The notes under the pieces are model-generated. The model searched no databases. It was not told the DNA's origin and saw only the letters and a list, made by a program, of their open reading frames with translations. A stretch of 64,000 nucleotides of DNA from Lachnospiraceae bacterium (lineage in GTDB: Bacteria; Bacillota; Clostridia; Lachnospirales; Lachnospiraceae): contig CAAEWE010000025.1 in NCBI GenBank assembly GCA_900759665.1, forward strand, positions 1-64,000. Direction: 5' to 3'. This document shows positions 43,814-53,039 of the stretch, piece by piece. Made by a program: the position numbers and the translations under genes. Each line of letters starts with the position of its first letter. Position 1 is the first letter of the stretch.

Positions 43814-44983
43814 TTATTTATCTAACGGAAACCATCCAAAATCAACACAGCGTCCCAGATCCCAGCTGTCCCAGCCGACCCAGCCTTCGGTATTGACCGT
43901 ATCTGTAAGCAGCTTATAACTCCAGTAAAAATATCCTGATCCCTTGTCCCAGGCCTCCTTCTGCATTCTGGCAACCGCCTGGTAGATTTCCTTCTTCTGT
44001 TCCGGAGTATATGTCTCCACAGAAGCACCCTCCAGCCCGTTAAGCACCGTCTGGCCTCCCTTGGTATCCCAGCCACAGGCAAGAGAATTAAACAGACACC
44101 ACTCGCCGCAGATCACCGGGAAATACTGCTGCATTTCCTCGATCTCCTTCATGAAATGCTCTTTTACATATTTTTCGTATCCCTCTACCGTCTGTTCACA
44201 TCCCATCATTTCCGCCATCATCAGATACTGATGGGTATCCAGAACGACATTTTTATATTTTTCTTCCCGCATGAAATCTTTCCAGATGGTAAGCTCAAAT
44301 CCGTCATGAATAACAATGTATTTATCCTCTGACAGATACTTTTCAATGCGGTCATACGCATCCAGATAAAACTTCCGGATGAATTCCACAGTGATCGGAG
44401 CACTTCCTTTTGCCATCTCCTCGTCTACCGGTGGATATCTTTTCTGGATATTGAGAAGCTCCCATGCTCCCTGCAGTGCCGGCTCATTGATCAGCTCAAT
44501 CCCCCAGAGTCCTTCTCTGTGTCCGTATCTTTGTGCCAGCCGTTCCAGAACCGTGTGAACAAATTCCACCTCTTCCGGATTCTGTGCCCATTTACATACG
44601 CCGCAGATTCCACCGTTATCAGATCCATTCTGTCCCTCCGGTGCCGTATGCAGATCGATCAGGATCTTCAATCCATATTTCTCAGCCCAGTTAAACGCCT
44701 TGTCCAGATCCTCAATACATCCAATAAATGGCTCTCTGTCTCCAAAGATAAAATATGGTACCGGAATGCGGACCGCATCCAGCCCCCAGGATTTGATCGT
44801 CACAAAGTCGCGCTCCGTAATGTACTCGCTGCGATGTATCTTGATCCTTGCCTCATATACCTCTTTTGATAACTGCCTCGGAAGCCAATACTCATCCTCT
44901 GCCGTGGTTCCTTCAAACAATGCCGGATTCATCCACTTTTCCAGAACAAGCCAGTTTCCCAAATTAACTCCCTTTACCTTCAT
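43814..44983 (-). CDS. GH5 family glycosidase (glucanase-like)
   Basis: 389 aa, cytoplasmic, single TIM-barrel domain. GVNLGNWLVLEKWMNPALF at the start resembles exo-beta-1,3-glucanase-like GH5 proteins. WGIELINEPAL carries the acid/base Glu (about 165) and PVICGEWCLF the nucleophile Glu (about 290). Substrate may be a beta-glucan, mannan or xyloglucan piece; subfamily cannot be set by eye. First gene of the operon, divergent from an AraC regulator, so induction by an imported sugar is likely. Confidence 0.92.
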   Translation of the reverse strand: MKVKGVNLGNWLVLEKWMNPALFEGTTAEDEYWLPRQLSKEVYEARIKIHRSEYITERDFVTIKSWGLDAVRIPVPYFIFGDREPFIGCIEDLDKAFNWAEKYGLKILIDLHTAPEGQNGSDNGGICGVCKWAQNPEEVEFVHTVLERLAQRYGHREGLWGIELINEPALQGAWELLNIQKRYPPVDEEMAKGSAPITVEFIRKFYLDAYDRIEKYLSEDKYIVIHDGFELTIWKDFMREEKYKNVVLDTHQYLMMAEMMGCEQTVEGYEKYVKEHFMKEIEEMQQYFPVICGEWCLFNSLACGWDTKGGQTVLNGLEGASVETYTPEQKKEIYQAVARMQKEAWDKGSGYFYWSYKLLTDTVNTEGWVGWDSWDLGRCVDFGWFPLDK

Positions 44984-45169
44984 AAATGATCACCCTGCCT
45001 TTCTTTGATTTAACATATTCCGTTGCGTTTTTTCCGTCGCTTCTTAACTTGTGACTACATTTTATGATGAAAACAGTTTCCTTTATATCAAAAATATTAG
45101 ATTTTTAACATAATTATCAGATAATATGATATACTTTATATGAACATGACAGATCAGGAGGAAACCGTA

Positions 45170-46369
45170 ATGCAGGATATCATTTTACTTCAATATCTTT
45201 CCAAAAAATTACACACCCACGCTTATAAATTTTCCATCGGCGGGGAAATCGTCTTTTCCTGCTGTAAAGTTCTTTCTTTTCAGGATTCCTATATCAAAGA
45301 CAAGGATTTTCTGACCTTTTTGCTGAAGGCATTGCCACAGAAAGCTCCTTGTCTGAAATCTATCCACCAAAAAGACATTTACTGCGTCGTTCCGGATCAA
45401 AATGCCATTTATGTTATCGGACCTGTCAGTTTTACCTCCTCCGTTTCCCTGATCTGCGACTACGATGATCTCACACTGGAAGAAGAAATCGAAAAATATG
45501 TTCCACAGACCGATCTGCCCGCCTATCTGGAAGATATGATTTTTCTTAACCATATGATCACCGGCGTGGAGTTAACAGTCGAGCAGGTCATACAGAATAA
45601 CTGCCTCAACCCGGAACATGAGGAAAAGGTACAGAAAAACTTCAATGACATACTGTTTGAAAACCATGAAAACAATATGCATCATAACCCTTACGATCAG
45701 GAACTGCGGGAATTTGGAAGCATAGAAAACGGCGATCTAATCCAATTGGAAAAAAGTATGCAGGAGGATTATGACGGAACGCTTGGCACACTTGCAAAAG
45801 ACCCCCTGCGCAATCTCAAAAATCTCGGTATTGTTCTGGTCACTCTCGCAAGCCGTGCTGCGATCCGCGGAGGTCTCTCTCCTGAAATTTCCTTTTCTCT
45901 AAGTGATTCCTACATCCAGCAGATTGAGGAATGCCGGGACATTGCCCTGATCACCCCTCTCGCCCACAAAGCAGAGTTCCAATATGCAGGAATGGTTCAT
46001 GAGATCAAAGAGCAGCAGAAAGGCGTTTCCAAAAAACAGAAAAATCCTCGCATTAATAAATGCAAGGATTTTATCTTTTCTCATTTACATGACCGGATCA
46101 CTCTGGAAGATCTGGCTGCCGAAGCAGACTGTAATCCCAACTACCTCTCCCAATTATTCAAGGAATGCGAAGGGATCAGTATATCCGGTTACATTCTTCA
46201 GGAGAAGATCAACCGCGCCAAAAACCTCCTGATCTATTCCGATTATTCCTATATTGAAATCGCCACCTATCTGGGATTTTCATCGCAAAGCCATCTGGGA
46301 ACCCATTTTAAAAAACAAACCGGATATACTCTGCGGCAATACCGGGAAACCTACGGACGAAAGGAATGA
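45170..46369 (+). CDS. AraC family regulator of the GH5-GPH-GH42-GH30-GH43 operon
   Basis: 399 aa. The N-terminal 290 residues resemble the sensor part of long AraC proteins (IYCVVPDQNAIYVIGPVSF, then a helical segment). The C-terminal 100 residues have both AraC helix-turn-helix motifs (ITLEDLAAEADCNPNYLSQLFKE and YIEIATYLGFSSQSHLGTHFKKQTG). ATG 45170 follows AGGAGGAAA; an upstream in-frame ATG (45140) lacks a site. Divergent from GH5 with a 186-bp gap, which should carry its binding sites. Its stop abuts the ptsI stop. Confidence 0.92.
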   Translation: MQDIILLQYLSKKLHTHAYKFSIGGEIVFSCCKVLSFQDSYIKDKDFLTFLLKALPQKAPCLKSIHQKDIYCVVPDQNAIYVIGPVSFTSSVSLICDYDDLTLEEEIEKYVPQTDLPAYLEDMIFLNHMITGVELTVEQVIQNNCLNPEHEEKVQKNFNDILFENHENNMHHNPYDQELREFGSIENGDLIQLEKSMQEDYDGTLGTLAKDPLRNLKNLGIVLVTLASRAAIRGGLSPEISFSLSDSYIQQIEECRDIALITPLAHKAEFQYAGMVHEIKEQQKGVSKKQKNPRINKCKDFIFSHLHDRITLEDLAAEADCNPNYLSQLFKECEGISISGYILQEKINRAKNLLIYSDYSYIEIATYLGFSSQSHLGTHFKKQTGYTLRQYRETYGRKE

Positions 46370-47989
46370 TCATTTCACTTTCGTTTCCCGTATGATCTTT
46401 CGTACCGGAAGTACAAAGGATGGCGATACCGAAAGCTCATCAATTCCCATTTTCAGGAAGGTTTCCGTCAATGTGGTATCTGCTCCAAGCTCACCGCAGA
46501 TACCGACCCAGCAACCGCCCTTGTGGCCATTCTCAATGGTCATCCGGATCATCCTCAGGATCGCCGGATGATGCGGATCATACATGGTATCTAACTTCAT
46601 ATTCTGACGATCCATCGCCAGGGTATACTGTGTCAGATCGTTGGTACCGATACTGAAAAAGTCTACTTCCTTTGCCAGCTCCTCGCTCATCATCACAGCC
46701 GCCGGTGTCTCTATCATAATTCCCTGTTCAAAATCGCCGTAACGGATGCCCTGCTCGTCAAGCTCTTTCTTGACCTCCTCCACAATTTCCTTGATCTTTA
46801 ACACTTCCTCCACGGAAATGATCATCGGATACATAATGGCGATCTCGCCGTAAGCACTGGCACGGATCAATGCCCGAAGCTGGGTACGGAAGATCTCCGG
46901 GCGGTCAAGACAGATACGGATCGCACGGTATCCCATAGCCGGATTTTCCTCTTTGTCCAGATTAAAATAATCCACCTGCTTGTCGGCTCCAATATCCAGC
47001 GTACGCACCACAACCTTTTTGCCCGCCATATTTTCTGCGACACGCTTGTACGCCAGGAACTGTGTCTCCTCATCCGGATAATCCTCTGCCTCCAGATAAA
47101 GGAACTCGCTGCGGAACAGACCGATGCCGGCGGCATCATTGGCAAGTACATTGGCAACATCACCTACACCGGCGATATTGGCATACAGCTTAATATGCTT
47201 TCCGTCGGCTGTGACATCCTCCTTCCCCTTAAGCAGGGACAGAAGCTCTCTTGCCTCCTGTTCCTTCTTCTGTGCCTCCTGAAGCTTTGTAAGAACCTCT
47301 TCCTCCGGATCAATGTACAGCTTTCCCTCACGGCCGTCCACGATCGCCATGTGACCGTTCCATTCCTCTTTGATGTCCACTCCGATCAGTGCCGGGATAT
47401 TCATAGTTCTTGCCAGAATTGCCGTGTGGGAATTGGCAGAACCATGACGGGTTACAAATGCTAACAGCTTGTCCTTGTCCATCTGAACCGTCTCACTTGG
47501 TGCCAGATCATCTGCCACGACGATCACCGGCTCTGCCCCGATCTCTCCGACAGATTCCTGCTCGCTTAAAACAGAGATCAGACGCTCCGTGATATCCTTG
47601 ACATCTGCTGCTCTTGCCTTAAAGTATTCATCATCCATCTGTGAGAACATCTCTGCAAAATTATCTCCTGTTGTTGCCACAGCAAACTCTGCATTGACAT
47701 TCTGTGTCTCGATCATATTGGTAATGGAGGAAACATAATCGTCATCCTCCAGCATCATCATGTGTACCTCAAAGACAGCCGCATTGGCTTCTCCAACCTC
47801 TTTGACCGCTTTTTCGTACAGTGCCTGAAGCTGCTCTGACGCCTTCTCATTGGCAGCCTCGTATCTTGCGATCTCTGCAGCCACGTCCTGAATCTTCTCT
47901 CTTTTGACCTGCTGCTTTCCCTTTTGATAATAAAAAATCTTTCCTATTGCGATCCCTTTAAAGATCGGCTTTCCCTCGTATATTTCCAC
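46370..47989 (-). CDS. ptsI: PTS enzyme I
   Basis: Phosphoenolpyruvate-protein phosphotransferase that starts the sugar phosphotransferase chain by phosphorylating HPr. About 539 aa. The active-site His lies in GSANSHTAILARTMNIPALIG (about residue 185), and the C-terminal PEP-binding barrel has GIGLFRSEFLYL and FFSIGTNDLTQYTLA. The GTG at 47989 is favoured because GGAGG lies 5 nt before it; the ATG at 48001 overlaps that site. Last gene of the ptsG-licT-ptsH-ptsI run. Confidence 0.97.
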   Translation of the reverse strand: MEIYEGKPIFKGIAIGKIFYYQKGKQQVKREKIQDVAAEIARYEAANEKASEQLQALYEKAVKEVGEANAAVFEVHMMMLEDDDYVSSITNMIETQNVNAEFAVATTGDNFAEMFSQMDDEYFKARAADVKDITERLISVLSEQESVGEIGAEPVIVVADDLAPSETVQMDKDKLLAFVTRHGSANSHTAILARTMNIPALIGVDIKEEWNGHMAIVDGREGKLYIDPEEEVLTKLQEAQKKEQEARELLSLLKGKEDVTADGKHIKLYANIAGVGDVANVLANDAAGIGLFRSEFLYLEAEDYPDEETQFLAYKRVAENMAGKKVVVRTLDIGADKQVDYFNLDKEENPAMGYRAIRICLDRPEIFRTQLRALIRASAYGEIAIMYPMIISVEEVLKIKEIVEEVKKELDEQGIRYGDFEQGIMIETPAAVMMSEELAKEVDFFSIGTNDLTQYTLAMDRQNMKLDTMYDPHHPAILRMIRMTIENGHKGGCWVGICGELGADTTLTETFLKMGIDELSVSPSFVLPVRKIIRETKVK

Positions 47990-48061
47990 CACAGCCTCCA
48001 TTTCCGCATGAGATCATCATGCTTTCTATCATTTTGTCCTGTGACCGGATATGCAATCGAA

Positions 48062-48319
48062 TTACAGTGTCTCCTCAAAAAACTTCTCCATGCCTGCTGC
48101 TGCAGCGTCCTCATCCGGACCCTCTGCCTCTACGGTAATCTCCTCACCGCACTTTACACCGAGAGACATGAGCATCATCAGCTTGCTTGCGTCTGCCTTG
48201 CGGTCGCCCTTTACGATCGTAACGGTTGACTCATATTTCTTTGCTTCCTTTACCAGCAGTCCTGCCGGTCTTGCGTGAATACCTACCTCGTCTGTAATAA
48301 CATAATTGAATGATTTCAT
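48062..48319 (-). CDS. ptsH: PTS phosphocarrier HPr
   Basis: 85 aa. The phosphorylated His is in GIHARPAG (about residue 15). The region where Bacillus HPr has the regulatory Ser46 (KSIMGVMSLG) reads SKLMMLMSLG here, so by hand alignment the position holds Lys, with a Ser one residue before. If right, HPr kinase control would differ from that in Bacillus. ATG 48319 follows GGAGGAA. The 130-bp gap upstream has a hairpin (CACTTT/AAAGTG) and a possible weak promoter. Confidence 0.95.
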   Translation of the reverse strand: MKSFNYVITDEVGIHARPAGLLVKEAKKYESTVTIVKGDRKADASKLMMLMSLGVKCGEEITVEAEGPDEDAAAAGMEKFFEETL

Positions 48320-48449
48320 AATGAATTCCTCCATTTCTTTTTTATTAATATTTTTTATTGATCCACTTTATTGCTAAAGTGCTTATACTTTACATTTGTA
48401 TGCTATATCCTTTGACACCTTACTGCTGTATCTTTGTAATCCCGATTGC

Positions 48450-49295
48450 TTATTCCTCGTCGCTATCCAGCTCACCGCTTGTCACACGACAGATATGCAT
48501 TGCCAGATACCCGGTTTCCGCATCCTTCATGGTACAGCCAATGGTCTTTCCGATCTGCTCACAGATCTTTTCTGCCATGGCAAACTCTTCCGGGTATTTG
48601 ACACTCATATAATCATTTAAACTCATTTTCAGCTTCTCACCACTAAGCGCCCGCACGATCATATAACGCACATGATTCATCAGCCTGTTATAGGACAATG
48701 TCATAACATCAATCCGTTTCCCCATGGCGTTTTCTACGATCTCTATGCATTCCCGCACAGCACGGGCCGTTTTCATGGCATCAGATACCTTATCATCATC
48801 GATGGCAGAATGTACATGAAGTGCAATATATCCTACCTCATCATCTCCGATGGTAATTCCAAATTTTTGTTTCAGGACCGGCACCACACAGCTTGCAGCC
48901 TTATACTCCATATGGAAAAGAATACGGATATCCTCGGTCAGCGGATTGCTGATCTGCTCATGCTTTTTGATCCGCTCCACTGCATAATATAAATGGTCAG
49001 CCAAAGGAAACAGGATATTGCGGTCAATATGCCCAAATACCTTTTCTGCTTCATCTAACACCAGATTAGAGATTTCCAGGAACTCCGGATCTATCGTCTT
49101 TACAATCTCATCCGCGCTGCCACGCTCCTCACATGACTGCAGTGTATAGATCCGGCTGTCCTCTCCGGGCTCTACCCTTTCACTGACCTTTTTGCCAAAA
49201 CCGATTCCCTTTCCCATCAGAAGATACTGTTTTCCATCCTCTCCATTTACCGCGAGCACTGCATTATGATTTAATACCTTACCAATTCTGTACAT
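48450..49295 (-). CDS. LicT/BglG family transcriptional antiterminator
   Basis: 281 aa. The N-terminal CAT RNA-binding domain (1-57, VLNHNAVLAV and LLMGKGIGFGKK) is followed by two PTS regulation domains. PRD1 (about 65-170) has HLYYAVERI and GYIALHVHSA; PRD2 (about 175-280) has LMNHVRYMIVRAL and GYLAMHICR. The conserved His residues are present, so PTS phosphorylation should set its activity. It should bind the RNA antiterminator before ptsG, two genes upstream, and thus regulate its own operon. ATG follows TGAGGATC. Confidence 0.94.
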   Translation of the reverse strand: MYRIGKVLNHNAVLAVNGEDGKQYLLMGKGIGFGKKVSERVEPGEDSRIYTLQSCEERGSADEIVKTIDPEFLEISNLVLDEAEKVFGHIDRNILFPLADHLYYAVERIKKHEQISNPLTEDIRILFHMEYKAASCVVPVLKQKFGITIGDDEVGYIALHVHSAIDDDKVSDAMKTARAVRECIEIVENAMGKRIDVMTLSYNRLMNHVRYMIVRALSGEKLKMSLNDYMSVKYPEEFAMAEKICEQIGKTIGCTMKDAETGYLAMHICRVTSGELDSDEE

Positions 49296-49317
49296 GTCCG
49301 ATCCTCACATTTTCTGT

Positions 49318-51486
49318 TTATTCGTAGAAATCAACAGCAAACAGCTCTTCTCCTGCTTTGATCTCTCCGTCCTTTAAAAGGCGGACCTTCTGGTTATCCT
49401 CTAACTCCGTACATAATACCGGTGAAGTGACAGATGGTGCATGCTCTTTCAGGTACTCCAGATCCAGCTTCATCATCGGATCTCCCTTTTTCACCTTCTG
49501 TCCGTTTTCCACAAATACTTCAAAACCTTTTCCATTTAACTGTACGGTATCAATACCAATATGCAGCAGCATGCTGAGTCCGGAATCTGTCATAAATCCA
49601 ATAGCGTGCTTTGTATCAAATACAAATACAACTTCTCCATCCTCCGGTGCCTTCACGATGGCATCCGTCGGTGTCACAACCGCTCCGTCTCCCATCATTC
49701 TTCCTGCAAATGCCTCATCCGGTGCCGTTGACAGATCTGCTGCCACACCGGTGATCGGGCTTGATATCACAATCGTCTTTGTAACCTTCTGTTCCGTCTT
49801 CTCCTCCTGTGGTGCTTCCGTTTTCTCCACAGAACCAATACTATCTTTAGTATATTCGATATCCGGTGCAGTTTCAAGATAATCTTCCAAATTTGACTTG
49901 ATCACGGTGACGTTCGGACCATATACCACCTGTACACCATTTCCCTTGTGGATCACACCGCTGGCTCCGGTTGATTTCAACAGCGCATCGTCTACGAGAT
50001 CCGCATTATAAACGGTACAGCGGAGTCTTGTGGCACAACAGTCTACACTATCAATATTTTTCTTTCCTCCAAGACCTCTTGTAATGTCTGCACTAAGGGG
50101 ATCATCTGCTGCATTTTCACTGTCCACTTTTTGGGACTTTCTTGCATTGACATCTGCCTTTGTATAAAGCTTCACCTGCTGGTCATCATCCTCTCTTCCC
50201 GGTGTTTTCAGATCAAGCTTTTTGATCAGGAAGTAGAAGATAAAGTAATACAGGAGGAAATAGATAATACCAACCGGTATAATACGCAGCCAGCTTGTCT
50301 TGTCATTGCCCTGAAGAATACCAAACAGGAACAGATCCAGAAAACCGCCGGAGAAGGTAAGACCTACTGCAATATTTAAAATATGTGCGATCATATAAGC
50401 GGCACCTGCCAGGATCACCTGTACCACAAACAGGATCGGTGCCACAAACAGGAAGGAAAACTCAATCGGCTCTGTAATACCTGTCAGCATGGAAGTTAAT
50501 GCTGCGGAGAAAAGAAGTCCTCCTGCCTGTTTCTTCTTTTCCGGCTTGGCAGTACGATACATCGCCAACGCTGCACCGGGGAGGCCAAAGATCATAAAGA
50601 TAAACTCACCGGAGAAATATCTGGTGGCATCCGCACTGAAATGTGCTACATGGGACGCATCTGCAAGCTGGGCAAAAAAGATATTCTGACCGCCCTGGAT
50701 CGTCTGTCCTGCCACTTCCATAGTTCCACCCACTGCTGTCTGCCAGAACGGCATATAAAATACGTGATGAAGACCAAATGGGATCAATGCTCTCTTCACA
50801 ATACCAAAGATCAGAGTACCCAGATAACCGCTGCCGGTCACCAGACCACCCAAGGCATAAATTCCATTCTGAACCACCGGCCATACAAAGTACAGCAGAA
50901 TCCCCACAAACATATATACAATCGTGGAAATGATCGGTACAAACCGGGATCCTGCAAAGAATGACAACGCATTTGGCAGCTGGATCTTATGGAACCGGTT
51001 ATGAAGTGCCGCTACACCAAGACCTACGATAATACCACCAAACACACCCATCTGCAGGGTATTGATACCACAGACCGAAGCGATAGTTCCACTGAGCACA
51101 TCCTTTGCAATACTTCCATCCTCCAGAATCTTTCCATTGATCTCCAGCATACCGCTGATGGAAATGTTCATTACAAAATAAGCGATCACGGCAGAAAGAG
51201 CAGCAACTTCCTTTTCCTTCTTTGCCATTCCGATCGCAACACCTACTGCAAAAAGTAACGGCAGGTTATCAAATACGGCACTTCCCACTTTATTCATAAT
51301 AACCAGAAGTGCATGGAGAATTGTTCCGTCTCCAAGAATTTTTCCTAAATGATACGTTGCAATGGTAGTTTCATTGGTAAACGAACTACCAAGTCCCAGA
51401 AGCAATCCGGCAACAGGCAGGATTGCGATAGGAAGCATAAAGCTTCTTCCGATTCTCTGCAAGACTTCAAAAATTTTGTCTTTCAT
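49318..51486 (-). CDS. ptsG: PTS glucose-type transporter EIICBA
   Basis: 722 aa, domains in the order IIC-IIB-IIA. IIC (1 to about 410) has about ten helices and the ITEPIEFSFLF motif. IIB (about 460-535) carries the phospho-Cys in CCATRLRC. IIA (about 575-722) carries the active His in LLHIGIDTVQLNGKGFE. The glucose/N-acetylglucosamine family is clear; glucose is the likeliest substrate by overall organisation, but N-acetylglucosamine or maltose cannot be excluded. The leader holds the antitermination site. Confidence 0.92.
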   Translation of the reverse strand: MKDKIFEVLQRIGRSFMLPIAILPVAGLLLGLGSSFTNETTIATYHLGKILGDGTILHALLVIMNKVGSAVFDNLPLLFAVGVAIGMAKKEKEVAALSAVIAYFVMNISISGMLEINGKILEDGSIAKDVLSGTIASVCGINTLQMGVFGGIIVGLGVAALHNRFHKIQLPNALSFFAGSRFVPIISTIVYMFVGILLYFVWPVVQNGIYALGGLVTGSGYLGTLIFGIVKRALIPFGLHHVFYMPFWQTAVGGTMEVAGQTIQGGQNIFFAQLADASHVAHFSADATRYFSGEFIFMIFGLPGAALAMYRTAKPEKKKQAGGLLFSAALTSMLTGITEPIEFSFLFVAPILFVVQVILAGAAYMIAHILNIAVGLTFSGGFLDLFLFGILQGNDKTSWLRIIPVGIIYFLLYYFIFYFLIKKLDLKTPGREDDDQQVKLYTKADVNARKSQKVDSENAADDPLSADITRGLGGKKNIDSVDCCATRLRCTVYNADLVDDALLKSTGASGVIHKGNGVQVVYGPNVTVIKSNLEDYLETAPDIEYTKDSIGSVEKTEAPQEEKTEQKVTKTIVISSPITGVAADLSTAPDEAFAGRMMGDGAVVTPTDAIVKAPEDGEVVFVFDTKHAIGFMTDSGLSMLLHIGIDTVQLNGKGFEVFVENGQKVKKGDPMMKLDLEYLKEHAPSVTSPVLCTELEDNQKVRLLKDGEIKAGEELFAVDFYE

Positions 51487-51622
51487 AATTCATCCTTCCT
51501 TTCTTGGTGATATTTATGCGGAACGTCTGCTCTTTCGCATATCCTTTTTATTGTCCACTTTTTCTGAAATTCTATACCACCGTTTTCCGGAATCTGCGCA
51601 GGAACGGGGATAAAAATGGGAA

Positions 51623-51681
51623 CAAAAAAAGGCACTAACTCACATAAATATCCTGTAAAATTTATGTCTAGTTAATGCCTT
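51623..51681 (-). terminator. Leader terminator of the ptsG operon
   Basis: Minus strand: AAGGCATTAACT pairs with AGTTAGTGCCTT (one mismatch-tolerant G-U) and an inner ACATAAA/TTTATGT stem, followed by TTTTTTTG. Its 5' arm shares bases with the antiterminator. Confidence 0.88.
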
Positions 51682-51707
51682 GGGTTCGTTTCGAATCAAG
51701 TAACATA
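51671..51707 (-). promoter_or_regulatory. RNA antiterminator (RAT) site for the LicT-type protein
   Basis: Minus strand reads TATGTTACTTGATTCG..., then CGAACCCAAGGCATTAAC. The two strands pair as GTTA/TAAC, TTG/CAA and TTCG/CGAA with internal bulges that include the GGCA characteristic of BglG/LicT sites. It overlaps the 5' arm of the terminator, so bound antiterminator excludes termination. Confidence 0.8.
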
Positions 51708-51719
51708 CTATCTAAATTA

Positions 51720-51748
51720 TTTATATCATCTTGATGATATTTTGTCAA
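51720..51748 (-). promoter_or_regulatory. Promoter of the ptsG operon
   Basis: Minus-strand TTGACA (51743-51748), 17-bp spacer, TATAAA (51720-51725); transcription starts just before the antiterminator. The spacer contains ATCATCAAGATGAT, a 6-bp-arm palindrome. Confidence 0.82.
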
Positions 51749-51836
51749 GAGAAATTTTCAGATCATTTCCCTTTCCATTTCTTTTTTACCTTTTAGGATC
51801 TCTCATAATAATTCTAATTCCTTACATTTTATGATT

Positions 51837-53039
51837 TTATTTTTCATCACATACCTGGAAGATGTAAAACTTCAGATAATATGATGTGTCGGCAGCCCAC
51901 AGAATTGGATGATCCGGAGCCTGTGTTGCAAAGGAGACCTGACGCAGTCTCTTGTGTACATTGGCTGCTGCCTGTCCAATGGTTTTGGTAAAAAGCTCGT
52001 AGGTCATAAAATGAGAGCAGGAACAGGTAGCAAGATAACCACCGTCCTTGATCAGCTTCATGGCACGAAGATTGATCTCCCGGTATCCTTTCACGGCATT
52101 TTTTACGGAATTACGTGATTTGGTAAATGCCGGCGGATCCAGTATGATCACGTCAAACTTCTCTCCTGCCGCCTCCATTTCCGGAAGCTTTTCAAAAACA
52201 TCTGCACATTCAAAGTCCACAATATGAGACAGACCATTTAACGCTGCATTCTTTTTTGCCTGCTCTACTCCAAGCTCCGAAGCATCCAGTCCTAATACAC
52301 TGGCAGCCCCTGCCTGCCCGGCATTCAAAGCAAAAGAGCCAGTATGGGTAAAGCAGTCCAGCACCTTTGCTCCCTTACAGATGGAGCGGATCGACTGACG
52401 GTTATATTTCTGATCCAGAAAAAAGCCTGTTTTTTGTCCTTCTTTTACATCCACCATATAGTGGACACCGTTTTCTACGATCTCCACATTGGTATCAAAC
52501 TCCGGTCCCAGAAAACCTTTGACACGCTCCATCCCTTCCTTCAGCCGTTCCCTGGCATCGCTGCGTTCGTAAACACCACGGATCGTGACACCATCAGCTG
52601 CAAGAATTTCCCTCAAAATCTCTACGAGATGCTCCTTGTAGCGGTCAATTCCCAGAGCCAGGGATTCTACTACCAGAACATCACTGAATTTGTCGATCAC
52701 CAGTCCCGGCAGAAAATCCGCCTCTCCAAAGACGATCCGGCAACTTGAAGTATCTACCGTAGCCTTCCGGTAATCCCATGCCGCCTGCAGACGCATTCTC
52801 CAGAAATCATCATCGATCTCCTGCTCCTGATGACGCGTGAGCATCCGGACCCGTATCTTGGAGTGACGGTTGATATAGCCCTTTCCCATAGGATATCCGT
52901 CAAAATCATGGATCAGAACTACATCTCCATCGGCAAAGCTTCCCACGACACTTGCAATCTCATTGTCATAGATCCAAGCTCCTCCCGCCTTGATCGTACG
53001 TCCTTCTCCCTTTTTCAGAGTTACGATTGCGTGTTCCAT
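51837..53039 (-). CDS. rlmI: 23S rRNA (cytosine) methyltransferase, RlmI type
   Basis: 400 aa. An N-terminal PUA-like domain (1-75, VTLKKGEGRTIKAGGAWIYDNEI) precedes an EEHEA-type linker and a Rossmann methyltransferase domain (about 190-385). Motif I is VLDCFTHTGSFALNAGQAGAASVLGLDAS, and the catalytic PPxF motif is DPPAFTK (about 300). RlmI makes m5C1962 in 23S rRNA. Its ATG overlaps the stop of the upstream glycosidase gene as TAATG, so the two are translationally coupled although unrelated in function. Confidence 0.92.
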   Translation of the reverse strand: MEHAIVTLKKGEGRTIKAGGAWIYDNEIASVVGSFADGDVVLIHDFDGYPMGKGYINRHSKIRVRMLTRHQEQEIDDDFWRMRLQAAWDYRKATVDTSSCRIVFGEADFLPGLVIDKFSDVLVVESLALGIDRYKEHLVEILREILAADGVTIRGVYERSDARERLKEGMERVKGFLGPEFDTNVEIVENGVHYMVDVKEGQKTGFFLDQKYNRQSIRSICKGAKVLDCFTHTGSFALNAGQAGAASVLGLDASELGVEQAKKNAALNGLSHIVDFECADVFEKLPEMEAAGEKFDVIILDPPAFTKSRNSVKNAVKGYREINLRAMKLIKDGGYLATCSCSHFMTYELFTKTIGQAAANVHKRLRQVSFATQAPDHPILWAADTSYYLKFYIFQVCDEK

